DNA of 64,000 nt from Anastatus disparis (GCA_017163975.1 JAFFSR010000353.1:2050501-2114500); one strand, 5' to 3'. Positions 46,725 through 57,705 are shown, numbered from the stretch's first letter. The notes: generated by a model not told the origin, from the letters alone. Program-made: numbers and translations.

Positions 46725-46902
46725 CAGTGATGGATTTCGAAGATGCTTATATGATATCCAACAGCCAACTTCAGAGTATATACTACAGAATATTATATTC
46801 TGCTTATACTCTAATTCTACGGTATACTCTGAAGTTGGCTAAAGGATATCCTAATATATAGATATACATAAATGTATAAAGCATCCTCGAAATCCATCAC
46901 TG
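46725..46902. mobile_element. Short hAT-like MITE with 8-bp duplication
   Basis: Ends CAGTGATGGATTTCGA and TCGAAATCCATCACTG are flanked by the perfect 8-bp repeat ATCGGGAG (46717-46724 and 46903-46910). The arms pair around a centre near 46800. CAGTG-type ends and 8-bp duplications fit hAT elements. Confidence 0.9.
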
Positions 46903-47504
46903 ATCGGGAGGAAAAGCGCGTACGCTACGCACTAGACCAAAACTGCTTCGAGTAATCTCTGGCGTGAAATGATACATGCTCATCTGCCCCCGGTTATTTA
47001 AAATAATTAGATTTTAAGGTTAAAATTAATTATTAATAATTTTTAAGTTTTAGATATCATATAGTTTCATTTAGTTATATTATTTTTCTAAAATGTTCTA
47101 ATTTTACAGTAATAATAATTTTTGTTATTTATTAGATAAAAAACAAATTATACACGTTCTATTAATTTTTTAATATTCATCAAATTTTTTTACTATAAGA
47201 ATTTTATGTTTATTGTTATTTACCGCAATAATAATTTTAATATTTTATTTAATAAAATACTATTTTTTAATAGTAAATTATACAAAAAATACATATTAAA
47301 AATTATTTTGATTTCTAAAAAATATATTTAATAATTTTATAATTTAAAAATTTTTAATTACATTAAAATTAAAAAAAAATGAATAAATTGCAATCTATCT
47401 ATTAATGTCTAGGTCCTTTCAAAGCTCGCGCTACTCAGTTGCCCAATGAGCGCAGAGCTACCACTGCGCAAGCGCGAGTTCTCCGTCCGATCTAGCCACT
47501 GAAT

Positions 47505-48503
47505 ACAAGATGACTCGAACCAAAGTGATTGTGAAAAAGAATGAAGATACACTTGCACGATATTAGTATGATAAAGTACAGCAAATTCTAAATACAAGCA
47601 CATAATTGTTTGTGATTTCAAACAATATATCACTTATCTCTAATTTATAAGAAATAAATATAATTTCGCATTCAACACTGCACTAACTGCCTTCATCATA
47701 TTTTCTACCATGCAAAATAATTCAAATGAAACTTTTTTTGAAATTAAATAATTTAATGATTTCAATTGATGTACTTAATTGAGTTTCTCGAAAATAAAAT
47801 ATCAGGCAATTTTTTAATTCATTTATAGATGTTATAGGTAATAATTATACTACACAGCTGGGGCTTTTTCATTTGGTTGTGATTACAAGACACATAATAC
47901 CTTGCGAGAATTCATAGACCCAACTTAAGTAACGATTGCTACTCGACGCAACTTTTATCTCACATGTATATTTCATGCCATGTAACCAAGGCCTTTTAAG
48001 AAAGTAAATACGAGTGTGAAAAGAGACAGAGATTGTCTATTTACTTCGAAGTGTTCGCTAACCTCTTATAGTAACTTTATTTTTTTGAAATTATTATTAC
48101 TATAAAATCTTAAATGATAAGGAAATTGAATATGTTACTAAAAAAAAAATTGCGAAAAGATATCCGCTATCTTATGACAAAAAGAAAATTACTAAAGTTA
48201 CATACGATAGATGTAGAAAATTAAAACTAAACACAATTAAATCTTTTAAATCCTTTGGAATGAACAACTTTTTGATTTGATTGATATATTAGACAGTTAG
48301 TGAAGTGTTATATGCAAAATTGTACTTATGTCAAAATTGTAGATAAGAAATTATTGTTTAACAATAGTTGCAAGTGATGTATTGTCCGAAATAACAAACA
48401 ATTATGTACTTGTATTTAGAATTTGCTGTACTTTATCATGCTCAATATCATGCAAGTGCATCTTCATTCTTTTTCACAATATCTTTGATCTGAATCATCT
48501 TGT
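47505..48503. mobile_element. 1-kb foldback element
   Basis: Ends ACAAGATGA and TCATCTTGT. The arms pair over about 150 bases (for example AATTTGCTGTACTTTATCAT and its complement near 47573). The centre is unpaired. It is absent from the left arm, which reads through near 17110-17150. Confidence 0.7.
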
Positions 48504-48715
48504 GTCATGAGAAATATGATGGACTTAGGTCATGGAACGTTGAGCGCATAATAATATCAATACGTTTTATCAACTGAAGTTAAGAGAATTATTGTTCAAC
48601 AATATTCGCTTGTAGTGTATTAAATTATTCCTGGTAAATACTTGGTGTCTGTAATTACTAATAATTATGTGTTTGTAATTTGGAATTTGTTGAACTTTAG
48701 ATGAGTATATATTTT

Positions 48716-48931
48716 TTAAAAGGATGTAATACGGTATATGGTTTATACATAGTTACTGACACTACAGTTTTACAAATTTTCGATCTTCATTCAAGCATTT
48801 TTCGAAATATCTCTATATTAGGCTTTTTATGAGTGAAAATAGAAGGTTGTAATATAGAGATATTTTTAAAGCTTTTGGATTAGGATCGAAAATTTAGAAA
48901 ACTGTAATGTCGGTATTTTACATTCCCTTAA
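48716..48931. mobile_element. TTAA-type palindromic MITE
   Basis: TTAA at 48716-48719 and 48928-48931. Inner arms carry ATATCTCTATATTA and its complement, and the right end complemented reads GGGAATGTAAAATACCGAC. The left arm near 16895-16905 gives the empty site. It belongs with 6354-6570. Confidence 0.8.
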
Positions 48932-49168
48932 TACTTGGACATTTAGAAAATGAAAACTGTATACTTTGTGATCGTTTTTGTATGATTTCCAGGTTAAAAT
49001 TATGAAAGGATAAAGCATTAAAAAAAATTATTTAGAATTGGATGCAGATCCAAAATAAAAATTGAAAAGTTATTTGGTACAACTCGTACAGAGGATGTGA
49101 AATAAATGAAGTAATCAATGTTAGTTCAATGAGCTATTTTTGATTAAATGTTAATGTTTTAATGTATA

Positions 49169-49996
49169 CACTGAGAAAAATGTCTGCATAAAGTTAACTA
49201 CAAACATATATAAAATCACTATGTGATTTTATGACATACTTGCTTTGTAAGAAAAATCACTATTCTATACAGTAAATTTTGATTAAGCAGATAATATACA
49301 GAAAAAAATTTTTAGTTTATTTTTTTAACTCGAATTTTTTTAACTTAATACACGCAAAACAATTTTTTTTAATTTTTGAGTTTTTTTTTTATTTATTAAA
49401 TTAATTAAAATGATATGTAAAAGAAAACTCAGGAAAAAATCTTACCTTGGTTGGAATCAAACCACCTATCGCGAGGATGTGAGGCGTGAACATTACCGAC
49501 TGTGCCATGGTAACATGTTGTGCGAGATATTCCGAAATGTCTTCATATGTTAAAGAATGTTTTGAATTTAGTTGAAAATTTTGAGGTTAAGATTTCGAAT
49601 TAAAAATCAGACGGATCGAATATATTACATAAAATAAAACTTTTTACTACATGCGTTTCAAGGACTTTAGGTTTTCCGATTTTACATTATTATTTACTAT
49701 CAGAGAAGTAAATTTTGGTATTCTTATAGATAGAATTAATAGGTTAATCAACAAAATTTCCTAACTTATGTAGTAAAAATTATTTCTACAATTTTTACTA
49801 TATTATGTAGCAATTTTCATGGAATATCAATATCACTTTTTCATGTGTTTTCAAGTGAAAAATATTACATACTTGAGAATTATTTGTCGAAATAAAGAAA
49901 TACTTCTAATAAAACAAGTATATCACAACGTTACTATATTATATAGTAATTTTACATATTTTTGTAGTAAACTTTATACAGACATTTTTCTCAGTG
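49169..49996. mobile_element. Tc1/mariner-like MITE carrying a tRNA-like segment
   Basis: Ends CACTGAGAAAAATGTCTG and CAGACATTTTTCTCAGTG, flanked by TA on both sides. The inside is AT-rich with a tRNA-like block at 49442-49513. No transposase. Confidence 0.8.
49442..49513 (-). tRNA. tRNA-derived sequence or tRNA pseudogene
   Basis: On the minus strand the box-A-like TGGCACAGTCGGT (49495-49507) and box-B-like GGTTTGATTCC (49453-49463) have tRNA spacing. The ends TTACC and GGTAA can pair as an acceptor stem (about six of seven pairs). The anticodon stem is poor and the identity unresolved. It probably does not work as a tRNA, but may have supplied a pol III promoter. Confidence 0.5.
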
Positions 49997-50141
49997 TACA
50001 TATTTTATGTTTATATATTCATAACTCGGTTAGTACTATAATTTATTTTCATAATTTTTTGTTATAACGTGGAAGTTAAATTTAATCAGTGGTCGATGTA
50101 CTAATTTTGGGTTATTGAAAAATTGAATAATTCTCCTATAT

Positions 50142-50884
50142 AGGGATATATCTGGAACTTTTTAATTTTGAGAAATTGTCTTCACAACAATTGAAAAGTC
50201 TATAATACAAGTTTCTGGAGTGGCACACACTTCAATAAGGGCTTAAATTACTCGTTTCTGTAAGTAGAATATGTAATTGAATTTTGGTATCGATTGAACA
50301 AACGTTGTTCACGGTACATAATTTTATACGTCAAAAATGATACTTTTTTCATATTTTTCTACGTGTGTTTCTGGAGCTCTAAAAAAAGTAACGTACTTTC
50401 GATCATTCTCAAATTTTTTGAGCATAATAAATATGGTAAAAAAAACAGTTTAAGCCTACCCTGGTACATGTGCCCCTCTTTAGGAAGCTGTTAGACTATT
50501 TTTAATGTTAGTGTGGTTTTTAGGTAATAGTCTAACAGCTTCCTAAAGAGGGGCACATGTACCAGGGTAGGCTTAAACTGTTGTCTTTACCATATTTATT
50601 ATGCTCAAAAAATTTGAGAATGATCGAAAGTACGTTACTTTTTTTATAGCTCAAGAAACACACGTAGAAAAATATGAAAAAAGTATCATTTTTGACGTAT
50701 AAAATTATGTACCGTGAACAACGATTGTTCAATCGATACCAAAATTTAATTACATATTCTACTTACAGAAACGAGTAATTTAAGCCCTTATTGAAGTGTG
50801 TGCCACTTTAGAAACTTGTATTATAGACTTTTGAATTGTTGTCAAGACGATTTCTCAAAATTAAAAAATTCCAGATATATCCCT
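50142..50884. mobile_element. Near-perfect 743-bp foldback element
   Basis: Ends AGGGATATATCTGGAA and TTCCAGATATATCCCT flanked by ATAT. The arms pair to the centre at 50495-50515 (TTAGGAAGCTGTTAGAC and its complement). The left inverted-repeat arm near 15465-15475 gives the empty site. Mirror-image frames at 50294-50494 and 50532-50732 are products of the palindrome. Confidence 0.85.
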
Positions 50885-51023
50885 ATATGAATCAACGCTA
50901 GGCTCTTTACAGATAATTAGTTTCATTTACTAAGAATGTATATTTATGAATCTTGATTCAAATCTCTAACTCTAAGATGAAACATTGTCATTTGGTAAAG
51001 CTAAATGATCTATTTATGACTTA

Positions 51024-51687
51024 CTAGGAGAGTGTCACATCTCCGCATCACGGATTTAGCTCAAACTTCGGGATAAGTTTTCATATGATAAGATATAGGA
51101 AAAGCTAAAGTTATAGTCACAAATGCTCAATATTTCCCTAGTTATAGGCAATTAAAGGAAATCACTAAAAAAGTTACTAGATTTTTAAACGCATATAGTT
51201 CTTTAGTATTGATAGCTTGAAGCTTAAACCTTTTTTTAAATTAAAGCTGAGCTTAAATCCTTTCGAAATAGTAGTTATAACAAGTAAAATTATTATTTTT
51301 TTCCAAAGTTATAGCGTAATAAAGATTAAACCTGAATTTTCTATTTAAAACATTAATTAATAATAAAAGCTGAAATTAGGTCCCATTTTTATTACGCTAT
51401 AACTTCGAGAAAAAATAAGATTCTGATATGCTATAACTACTGTTTCGAAAGGATTTGAGCTCAGCTTCAATTTAAAAAAAAGGTTTAAGCTTCTAGCTAT
51501 CAACGCTAAAGAACTATATGCGTTTAAAAATCTAGTAACTTTTTAGTCATTTTCTTTAATTGCCTGTAACTACGGAAATATTGAGCGTTTGTGACTATAA
51601 CTTTAGCTTTTCTTATATTTTATCATATGAAAACTAATCCCGAAGTTTGAGCCAGATCCGTGATGCGGAGATATAACGCTCTCCTAG
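51024..51687. mobile_element. Foldback element, CTAGGAGAG family, copy 2
   Basis: Ends CTAGGAGAGTGTCACA and, complemented from the right, CTAGGAGAGCGTTATA. Matches 6021-6802 but lacks the nested MITE. Flanks TTA and CTA, where the empty site in the left arm (about 15335-15345) reads TTG, fit a 3-bp target. Confidence 0.85.
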
Positions 51688-52250
51688 CTAGTGTAATTTG
51701 AATGCTATTCTTACTTTTAGCAGAAAGTAAAATTGAACAGCCATTTTAAGATTTGAGTAGATACTTTTTTACTGAAAAAATGTATTGGTATGAATTTTTT
51801 GGTTATGATTCGAGTGGCTCAAAACATTATTATATGGGTCATTTAATTATTTTCTGTAATTTTTAGCTTAGTTTGATCACTTCTTCAATTTTTAGCTGGG
51901 AATAGAGCTTGATTACTGTTCTGGAACACAAATAAATACTTTCGTACTGACAAATCTATCTTCATGAATTTTTTGGAGTGCGTTGAAAGGAACGAACTCT
52001 CAAATTTTCAAATTTTAAGATTGTAATTCAACATATTTAATTTCGAATGTGGTTATATAACTTTATAAATTTTTGTGGAGCTAGAAATAATTGAGAAGTG
52101 TCAAAAATCGAAAAAATCAGGAAACATCCAAACTTTGATATTGTATAGTTCCAAAAAAAGCGGAGGAATAATCTAGAAAAATTCAGGGTAGTTTGTGGGT
52201 TAGAGAAAAATATGTAAAAACAATTGCGGTCAAGTGACTTGTCAGGAAAT

Positions 52251-52291
52251 CACGCACACGCACACGCACACGCACACGCACACGCACACGC

Positions 52292-52341
<50 letters not shown>
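52251..52341. repeat. CACACG/CA microsatellite
   Basis: About nine CACACG units followed by a CA run and a short TATA stretch. It marks the outer edge of the right inverted-repeat arm. Confidence 0.95.
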
Positions 52342-52347
<6 letters not shown>

Positions 52348-52412
52348 CTTGTTTTGGTGGAAAAATAATGATTTTATTAAATATGGAAAAAGAAATACTA
52401 TTATTGAAGAGA

Positions 52413-52998
52413 CTATGAAGTATTCAAATCTTTGTTTCATATTTTTAAATTAAAAAAAAACGTAAGATCTAATAACGACAATTTTCCTTCATTTTTATTA
52501 AATATCGGAGAAGGAAAAGTTGATCCATTCATTATTCCAAAAGAATGAAAAACTAATAACGTTTGTAATAAAATTTATAAAAACATTAATGAAATTTCTT
52601 GTTTTTCTAAAAATGTTATTTTAAGTACACATAATGAAGAAGTAAACATTTTAAATAATAAAATATTAAAATTAATTAACAATCAAACAATAACTTATTA
52701 TAGTATTGATTATGCAACGTATAAGGAGGTAGATCAAACAGATGATAATATTCATTTAAATTATCCAATAGAAATGTTAAATAATATGATAGAAAAATTA
52801 CCTCTACACGAATTAAATTTGAAAGTAAACGCAATTATAATGCTAATTCGAAATTTAAGTATTAAAGATGGATTATGTAATGGAACACGATCAAAAATAA
52901 CTAAATTATTTAAATATAATATAGAAGCTGAAATTATAACAGGAGAAAATGAAGGAAATAAAGTGTTTATACCAAGAATAATATTAAATACTAAATAA
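52413..52998 (+). pseudogene. Helitron Pif1-type helicase, C-terminal part
   Basis: The frame begins near FKSLFHIFKLKKNVR and continues NFPSFLLNIGEGKVD, then an in-frame TGA near 52546, then YPIEMLNNMIEKLPLHELNL and LIRNLSIKDGLCNGTR. These are motifs of the second half of Helitron helicases. Its start corresponds, within about ten residues, to where the minus-strand helicase at 28685-29480 ends. The last conserved motif is missing, so it is truncated at both ends. Confidence 0.8.
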
Positions 52999-53063
52999 AC
53001 AATTAAATATGAAATTACATTTTTAAAAATTGAATTAAATACAAGGTCAATGATCCAACTACG

Positions 53064-53438
53064 AGAGCGCGGTGGCGTAATGGATAGAGCTCTCTTGCCT
53101 TCAACGCGGAGGGCATGGGTTCGAATCCTGGCCAGGTACCTCTAACTTTTTTTTCGAAAGAAAATAAGTGTATGTGCCATTTATATCGCGACTCTTTAAA
53201 AAATCCGACCTCATTGGGTATCGGTTGATTGTTGGTTACAAAAGTGGCTGACCATCCATTGGTAGTCAAAGTTTTCGGTATGGTGGGTCTGACAGTCCTA
53301 GCTTGATGTAATGTGTTAAACAGATGCCGGGCGGGGGACTTCCTCGACTTCACCATATATAAAAGGTTAATTATATAGAGGACAATATCCTTTATATATT
53401 AATCTTTTTTTTTTTAAAAAAAAAATAAAAAAAAAAAA
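53064..53438 (+). mobile_element. Full-length tRNA-derived SINE
   Basis: Flanked by the perfect 15-bp duplication AATGATCCAACTACG (53049-53063 and 53439-53453). The head (53064-53140) has box A TGGCGTAATGG (53073-53083) and box B GGTTCGAATCC (53118-53128). The body has TTTCGAAAGAAAATAAGTGT, and the 3' end is an A-rich tail. A truncated copy is at 42721-43055. It would be copied by a partner LINE. The low divergence of the duplication points to a recent insertion. Confidence 0.95.
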
Positions 53439-53453
53439 AATGATCCAACTACG

Positions 53454-54615
53454 GATAGCATCCCAACTATGATAATTTTGTATTCTTTGTATTACGGAAA
53501 AGGCAATATTTATAATATACAGAAAAAAAATCACTTTATTAATTAAAATATTTTCGCGCGTTTCCGCAATATTGCTGAGCAGAAAAAAAGCAAGTTAAAA
53601 AAAAATATTAAAACAGCAGTCTTGTCTCAACTCACCAAATTCAAAATGGCGTTCTTATACACGTGAAAGATTAAACAATTCGCAGTAGGAAAATTTTTAA
53701 TGCGGTATAGAATTAATGAAAATTAATGATTAATTGATTAAAATGATATAATATTATAATTATTTGATAATTTGAATGTTTAATTACAATATTAATCTAT
53801 TTTTTTAAATTGTATGTGATAAAGTGTATTTTTTTATTATTTTATTAGTCACGTAACCTTAAACCATCCGCAGTTGGAACATTGATATTAGAAAAATTTG
53901 TATTATGTAACATAGTATTTTTAATTAATGTATAATATATAAGCTTTACGTATTTATTAAAAACATTTATAATAAAATAATTTATAATTAAAAAAAATCA
54001 TTAATTTTTTTGTTATATATCCCTTCTTAAAAAAATGATGAGCCGCCATGTTGAAGCATCTAAAGATCGAATCCTAATTGGTCGATATAGAATAGGCGCC
54101 AAAAATTAAATTTTAAAGGGTTTAGATTTTTTAAATAAATAAAAATTAATTTCTAGGCATTGTTTTCTAAATATAATAGAAGTAACTCAATTAAAATAGA
54201 ATAAAAATATTTTATTTTAAACCAAGCAATATTATTTATGTATATAACCAATGTATAGTTTAATGATAAAATATATAACTATAAGTACAAGCAAGGTGAC
54301 TACCTTTTATTTAAAAATTCCAGTAAAATTGTAAAGACATCAAATAATATAACAATTCAGATAAGTAATTTATTCCTTTATTGCATAAGTATTGCTTAAT
54401 GCAGGTACAATAAATATATATTTTTAATTGTTTTTCATTTAAAAATAAGTATAGTAATAGCAATTAATGAAGGTTTGAGGTTATGAAAGTTTTATTATTC
54501 TATATTTCTATTACTCAGATTAAAAATCATCAAAGTACTAAAAAAAAGTAATATATTTAAGTAATGTTTTAAAAATAAATTTATGTGCACATTTTAATAA
54601 AAAAAATAAGGTTAG
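53454..54615. other. AT-rich region, nothing recognised
   Basis: No frame, RNA or repeat was recognised between the SINE and the tandem repeat array. Confidence 0.5.
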
Positions 54616-55062
54616 AATAAATCAAGATCAAAATTTACTGATAACAATAGATGATACAATTGACGAACAAACTGTATGTCTATTTTTAGTGAAAATTTGA
54701 AGAATCTATTTATACGAGTGTGCTATTTCATAATATACAATACTATTTAGTTAAACTTATTATATTAAATATTAATACATAAATAAATAGAAGTATAAAA
54801 TGTGTGTTTTCAGTAATTGTAGTTTGAAAATAATTTACACACTGATGAAAGTATGATTACGGTAGACAACTTTGTTATAGATTAACATATAAAATTTGTA
54901 TTACAGTTAACGAACAAGCTATATGTCTATTTTTAATGAAAATTTGAATAATTTACTTATATAAGTGTGCTATTTTATGATGTACGATGAATCAATATTT
55001 AATATAATGTATTTAACTGAATAGTTTGCTTGTACGAGTGAGTCATTTTATTATATACATTA
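54616..55062. repeat. Tandem repeat array of about 250-bp units, left part
   Basis: Two imperfect units share CTATTTTTAATGAAAATTTG and GTGTGCTATTT near 54680 and 54930. The array continues on the other side of the Gypsy insertion at 61248-61560. Confidence 0.7.
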
Positions 55063-55202
55063 CTATTGTAACGTACCCAAGTGGGTAATAGTTACTTTTT
55101 AAAAAAAATAAATTATGGTCCAAATTCGATGCTAGATTAATTAGCGTATAATATCAACGCGATATATTTTTAATTTTATGTACGCGACTTGTACAATTTT
55201 CT

Positions 55203-55395
55203 TTGATGTATTTAATAAACTACGCAAGCTCCTTTCGGGGAGTGGACCAGATTGGAGGGTAGCTATTAAATACTTTGCTAGCAAACTACAAAAGCTCCGT
55301 TCGGGCAGTAGGCCGGATTGGAGTGTAGCTGCTAGGTCCCTATTTAACAAACTACGCAAGCTCCGTTCGGGCAATAGGCCAGATTAGAGGGTAGC
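55203..55395. repeat. Three tandem units of about 65 bp in the LTR
   Basis: Each unit contains AAACTACGCAAGCTCCGTTC (with variants) and a following AGATTGGAGGGTAGCT-like segment. Confidence 0.85.
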
Positions 55396-55644
55396 TGTTA
55401 AGTATTTTGTTAATGAAACGCCAGCTTATTAATAAAGCTAGGCGTTTCCTTTGTTAGTATTATTATTTTTAATTTTAATAATAAAAGGAAATATATATTA
55501 TATTAAATATTCTTTTATTTGAAGCAAAAATATATGTATGTAATTACAAAATAAAAAAAGAAAACTCTCCGGTGAGAGAAAAAGAGAAGCTCTTTAAAGA
55601 TGAAGCTCAATTTATTTTATTTGAAAGCTCTTAATATTAACCTG

Positions 55645-55975
55645 GGGGGTTAAGCCTAGGGCGCTTGTATGTCCCCAGAGTTAACTAGAGCTCAATTCGA
55701 ATTTCTTTTTTAATCAAAACCTTAGATAACAAAGGGCGTTAAGCTTAGGCGCTTATATGTCTTAATTGTTATCGGTTTATTAAATTTATTTTAATTCTTC
55801 GCTTTAAAAAGCAAAGGGCGTTAAGCTTCAGCGCTTGTATGTCCCAATTGCTAAGCGAAAAAATATTCTACGGCCAAGAAATTTATATTTGGTTCTTGAT
55901 TAAATGTCAACTCAGGTAAACAAAGGGCGTTAAGCCTAAGCGCTTGTATATCCCAATTGTTACCGGTCTGAGTCG
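55645..55975. repeat. Four interspersed GGGCGTTAAGC units in the LTR
   Basis: Copies near 55649, 55731, 55817 and 55922 share AAAGGGCGTTAAGC, then GCGCTTGTATGTCCCAATTG. Spacing is about 80-105 bases. Each could form a small hairpin. They may be regulatory or RNA-structural elements of the LTR. Confidence 0.8.
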
Positions 55976-56147
55976 ATTCAAGAATAAGGCGCACGAGTCA
56001 GCGAGACTCGGGCTTTTATACGCGCCGAGCTTCTCTCAATCTCTCTTACAATGGTGGGGAGCTTTTAAAGTTGCGCGCGCTTACAGGCTTTACAAAGTTT
56101 CGGAGTTTTATTTCTCCGACTCGCTCGCTCTTATATGCTTAAATATT

Positions 56148-56255
56148 AAGACATAGTAAGCGCGCTGTGAGGTTGCCTCGCGCGCTGTAAGCCAGCTGTG
56201 CGTTGACCTATATACAACCTTGTATATAGGTCACGCGCTTACTATGCCTCTATGC
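56148..56255. repeat. Nested palindrome in the LTR
   Basis: GACCTATATACAA and TTGTATATAGGTC form a near-perfect hairpin, enclosed by an outer pair CATAGTAAGCGCG and CGCGCTTACTATG. Confidence 0.8.
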
Positions 56256-56887
56256 GCTTCTAATTTATTAATAAAATAATAAAATAAAATTAAAAAATGA
56301 TTTAATAAAGAGAAAAAAATATATTACTTAAAAGAAATAATTACTTTGAAAATAAATAATTGAATAAATAATAATAATAATTAAAATGAAAAAAAATTTT
56401 TTTAAATAATTAAATATTAAAAAATATAACAAATAGTAATGAAAAAATAAGAAAATAAAATTAAATGAAAATACAAATTATAAAAATAAAAAAGGAAAAA
56501 AAACAGGGTGCTTTGGGGCGTCAGATTGCCCCCCAAATAAAAAATTTTTTTTTAAGGTGATAACAAAAAAATTTTTTATTTTACAAAAACAAAAATTATC
56601 ACAGTATTTGCTTGATAAAAATCTTTTTACAATAGAAATCAAAATAGTCTTTTCATTCAATAAATTTAACTAAAAAATGTTTATTTTTTCTTAATAAAAA
56701 CTAAACTTAAAAATTGTCTTTTTTTCATATTTTTTAACAAATAAATTAAACGCAAAAAAAACTAAAATTTCACAGAAAACGAAAAAAAAGTCTTTTAAAA
56801 TTAAATAAAAATACGCACTTTTTCAATTAAAAATCACAAAGCACTAAAAAAAAATTCACTGTTTCTTTTTTAAATTAAACGGAGGCA

Positions 56888-57592
56888 CTATGGGCTGAGG
56901 GCCTTCACCCATGAATCAAAGTCCTCGATGTTCAGGAGATGGATGTCGTCCTGGTTGGAGGATATGCCTAAATCTTTTAACTCTGCGAAAACTTCGTCCA
57001 GGGTTTCTTCCCTTCGTTTCTTTATTGGGGTCGGCACGTACACCGTGCTCGATGTGCCTGGGCCTGGATCGTAGGCTTCAACGCACGCCGAGGTGATGGT
57101 TGCGGCGATCCTCCTTTTTCCAACTGCCACTTTTTTCTTATCATCCACTGTGGCTGGAGCTAGTGGAGTGACAACCGTGGACGTCGGTGTCGAAGATGTT
57201 GGCGTAGGAGGCGATGGTGTTGGCGTTGGAGGCGGCGTAGGAGGCGAATGTGACCGAAAAGGATTTGGTATTCTGGCCGTACGGACTCGGACTCTTCCTG
57301 TCCTCTCCTGCTCCTCTTCAAGGAGCGCTATCTCCGCGGCCGTCGGAAATAGCAGGGGCGTCATCGTCGGTTTGAAGACACCGGCGAGACGCGTTTCACA
57401 AAACCTGCCCCTGGCAGGTTTCCTTTTTGTAATGGAGACGAATTTATTTCGCCTCCGCTTTATTGACTGACATGGGAGATGTTGATGAGGCTCCCATGTA
57501 CAGTCAATAATATTTTTTTCTAACAAGTATGCCGTAGCCTGAGTGGTGGCATGGCACGTGCCATATAGACCAGTTTGCGTGGAGGCGTCCAT
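56888..57592 (-). CDS. 234-codon frame inside the LTR, family unknown
   Basis: Open frame that starts about 110 bases after the LTR's TATA-like box. The base composition is GC-richer than all neighbours, which suggests real coding. The N-terminal third contains a basic cluster (CQSIKRRRNKF, then ITKRKPARGR), the middle is a long Pro/Thr/Ser-rich linker, and the C-terminal part has another basic patch (PIKKRREETLDEVFAELKDL) and an acidic end. No retroelement domain is recognised. It might be an accessory or regulatory protein expressed from the LTR, or a captured host exon. Coding is likely, function unknown. Confidence 0.5.
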   Translation of the reverse strand: MDASTQTGLYGTCHATTQATAYLLEKNIIDCTWEPHQHLPCQSIKRRRNKFVSITKRKPARGRFCETRLAGVFKPTMTPLLFPTAAEIALLEEEQERTGRVRVRTARIPNPFRSHSPPTPPPTPTPSPPTPTSSTPTSTVVTPLAPATVDDKKKVAVGKRRIAATITSACVEAYDPGPGTSSTVYVPTPIKKRREETLDEVFAELKDLGISSNQDDIHLLNIEDFDSWVKALSP

Positions 57593-57676
57593 GCTTGATG
57601 CTGGCTATGGCTTAACTGGCGCGACTGATAAGAGCGCGCAAGCTGCTGTTTGTAAGTCGCGGCAGTCAAGCTTTCC

Positions 57677-57705
57677 CCTACTCTGATGCGCGCGCAGCGT
57701 ATATA
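57677..57705 (-). promoter_or_regulatory. LTR core promoter
   Basis: TATATA at 57700-57705 read on the minus strand, followed about 20-28 bases downstream by a CATCAGAGTA initiator-like site. It would drive both the element RNA and the frame at 56888-57592. Confidence 0.5.

Larger units (their letters stand above)
46080..52256. repeat. Right outer arm of the very large inverted repeat
   Basis: Reverse-complement match of 14767-17980, longer because of several later insertions: 46725-46902, 47505-48503, 48716-48931, 49169-49996, 50142-50884 and 51024-51687. The match ends at GTCAGGAAATCACGCA, next to a CACG/CA microsatellite, just as the left arm begins TGCGCGATTCCTGAC. Confidence 0.85.

Noticed and set aside
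46254..46861. Frames at 46254-46484 and 46616-46861
   Set aside because: They fall in the tRNA-like and palindromic parts of the inverted-repeat arm and translate hairpin sequence.
50294..50732. Two near-identical 66-codon frames facing each other
   Set aside because: Mirror products of a perfect palindrome; no homology or composition signal of coding.
52183..52440. Frames across the CACACG repeat
   Set aside because: Microsatellite translation only.
53064..53140. Functional tRNA gene
   Set aside because: The tRNA-like block is fused to a SINE body with a poly(A) tail and target duplications; no proper 3' acceptor partner is visible.
53015..53356. 113-codon minus-strand frame
   Set aside because: Antisense of the SINE, including its tRNA head.
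57093..57470. 125-codon plus-strand frame rich in Val and Gly
   Set aside because: Antisense shadow of the 234-codon minus-strand frame with its Pro/Thr-rich linker.
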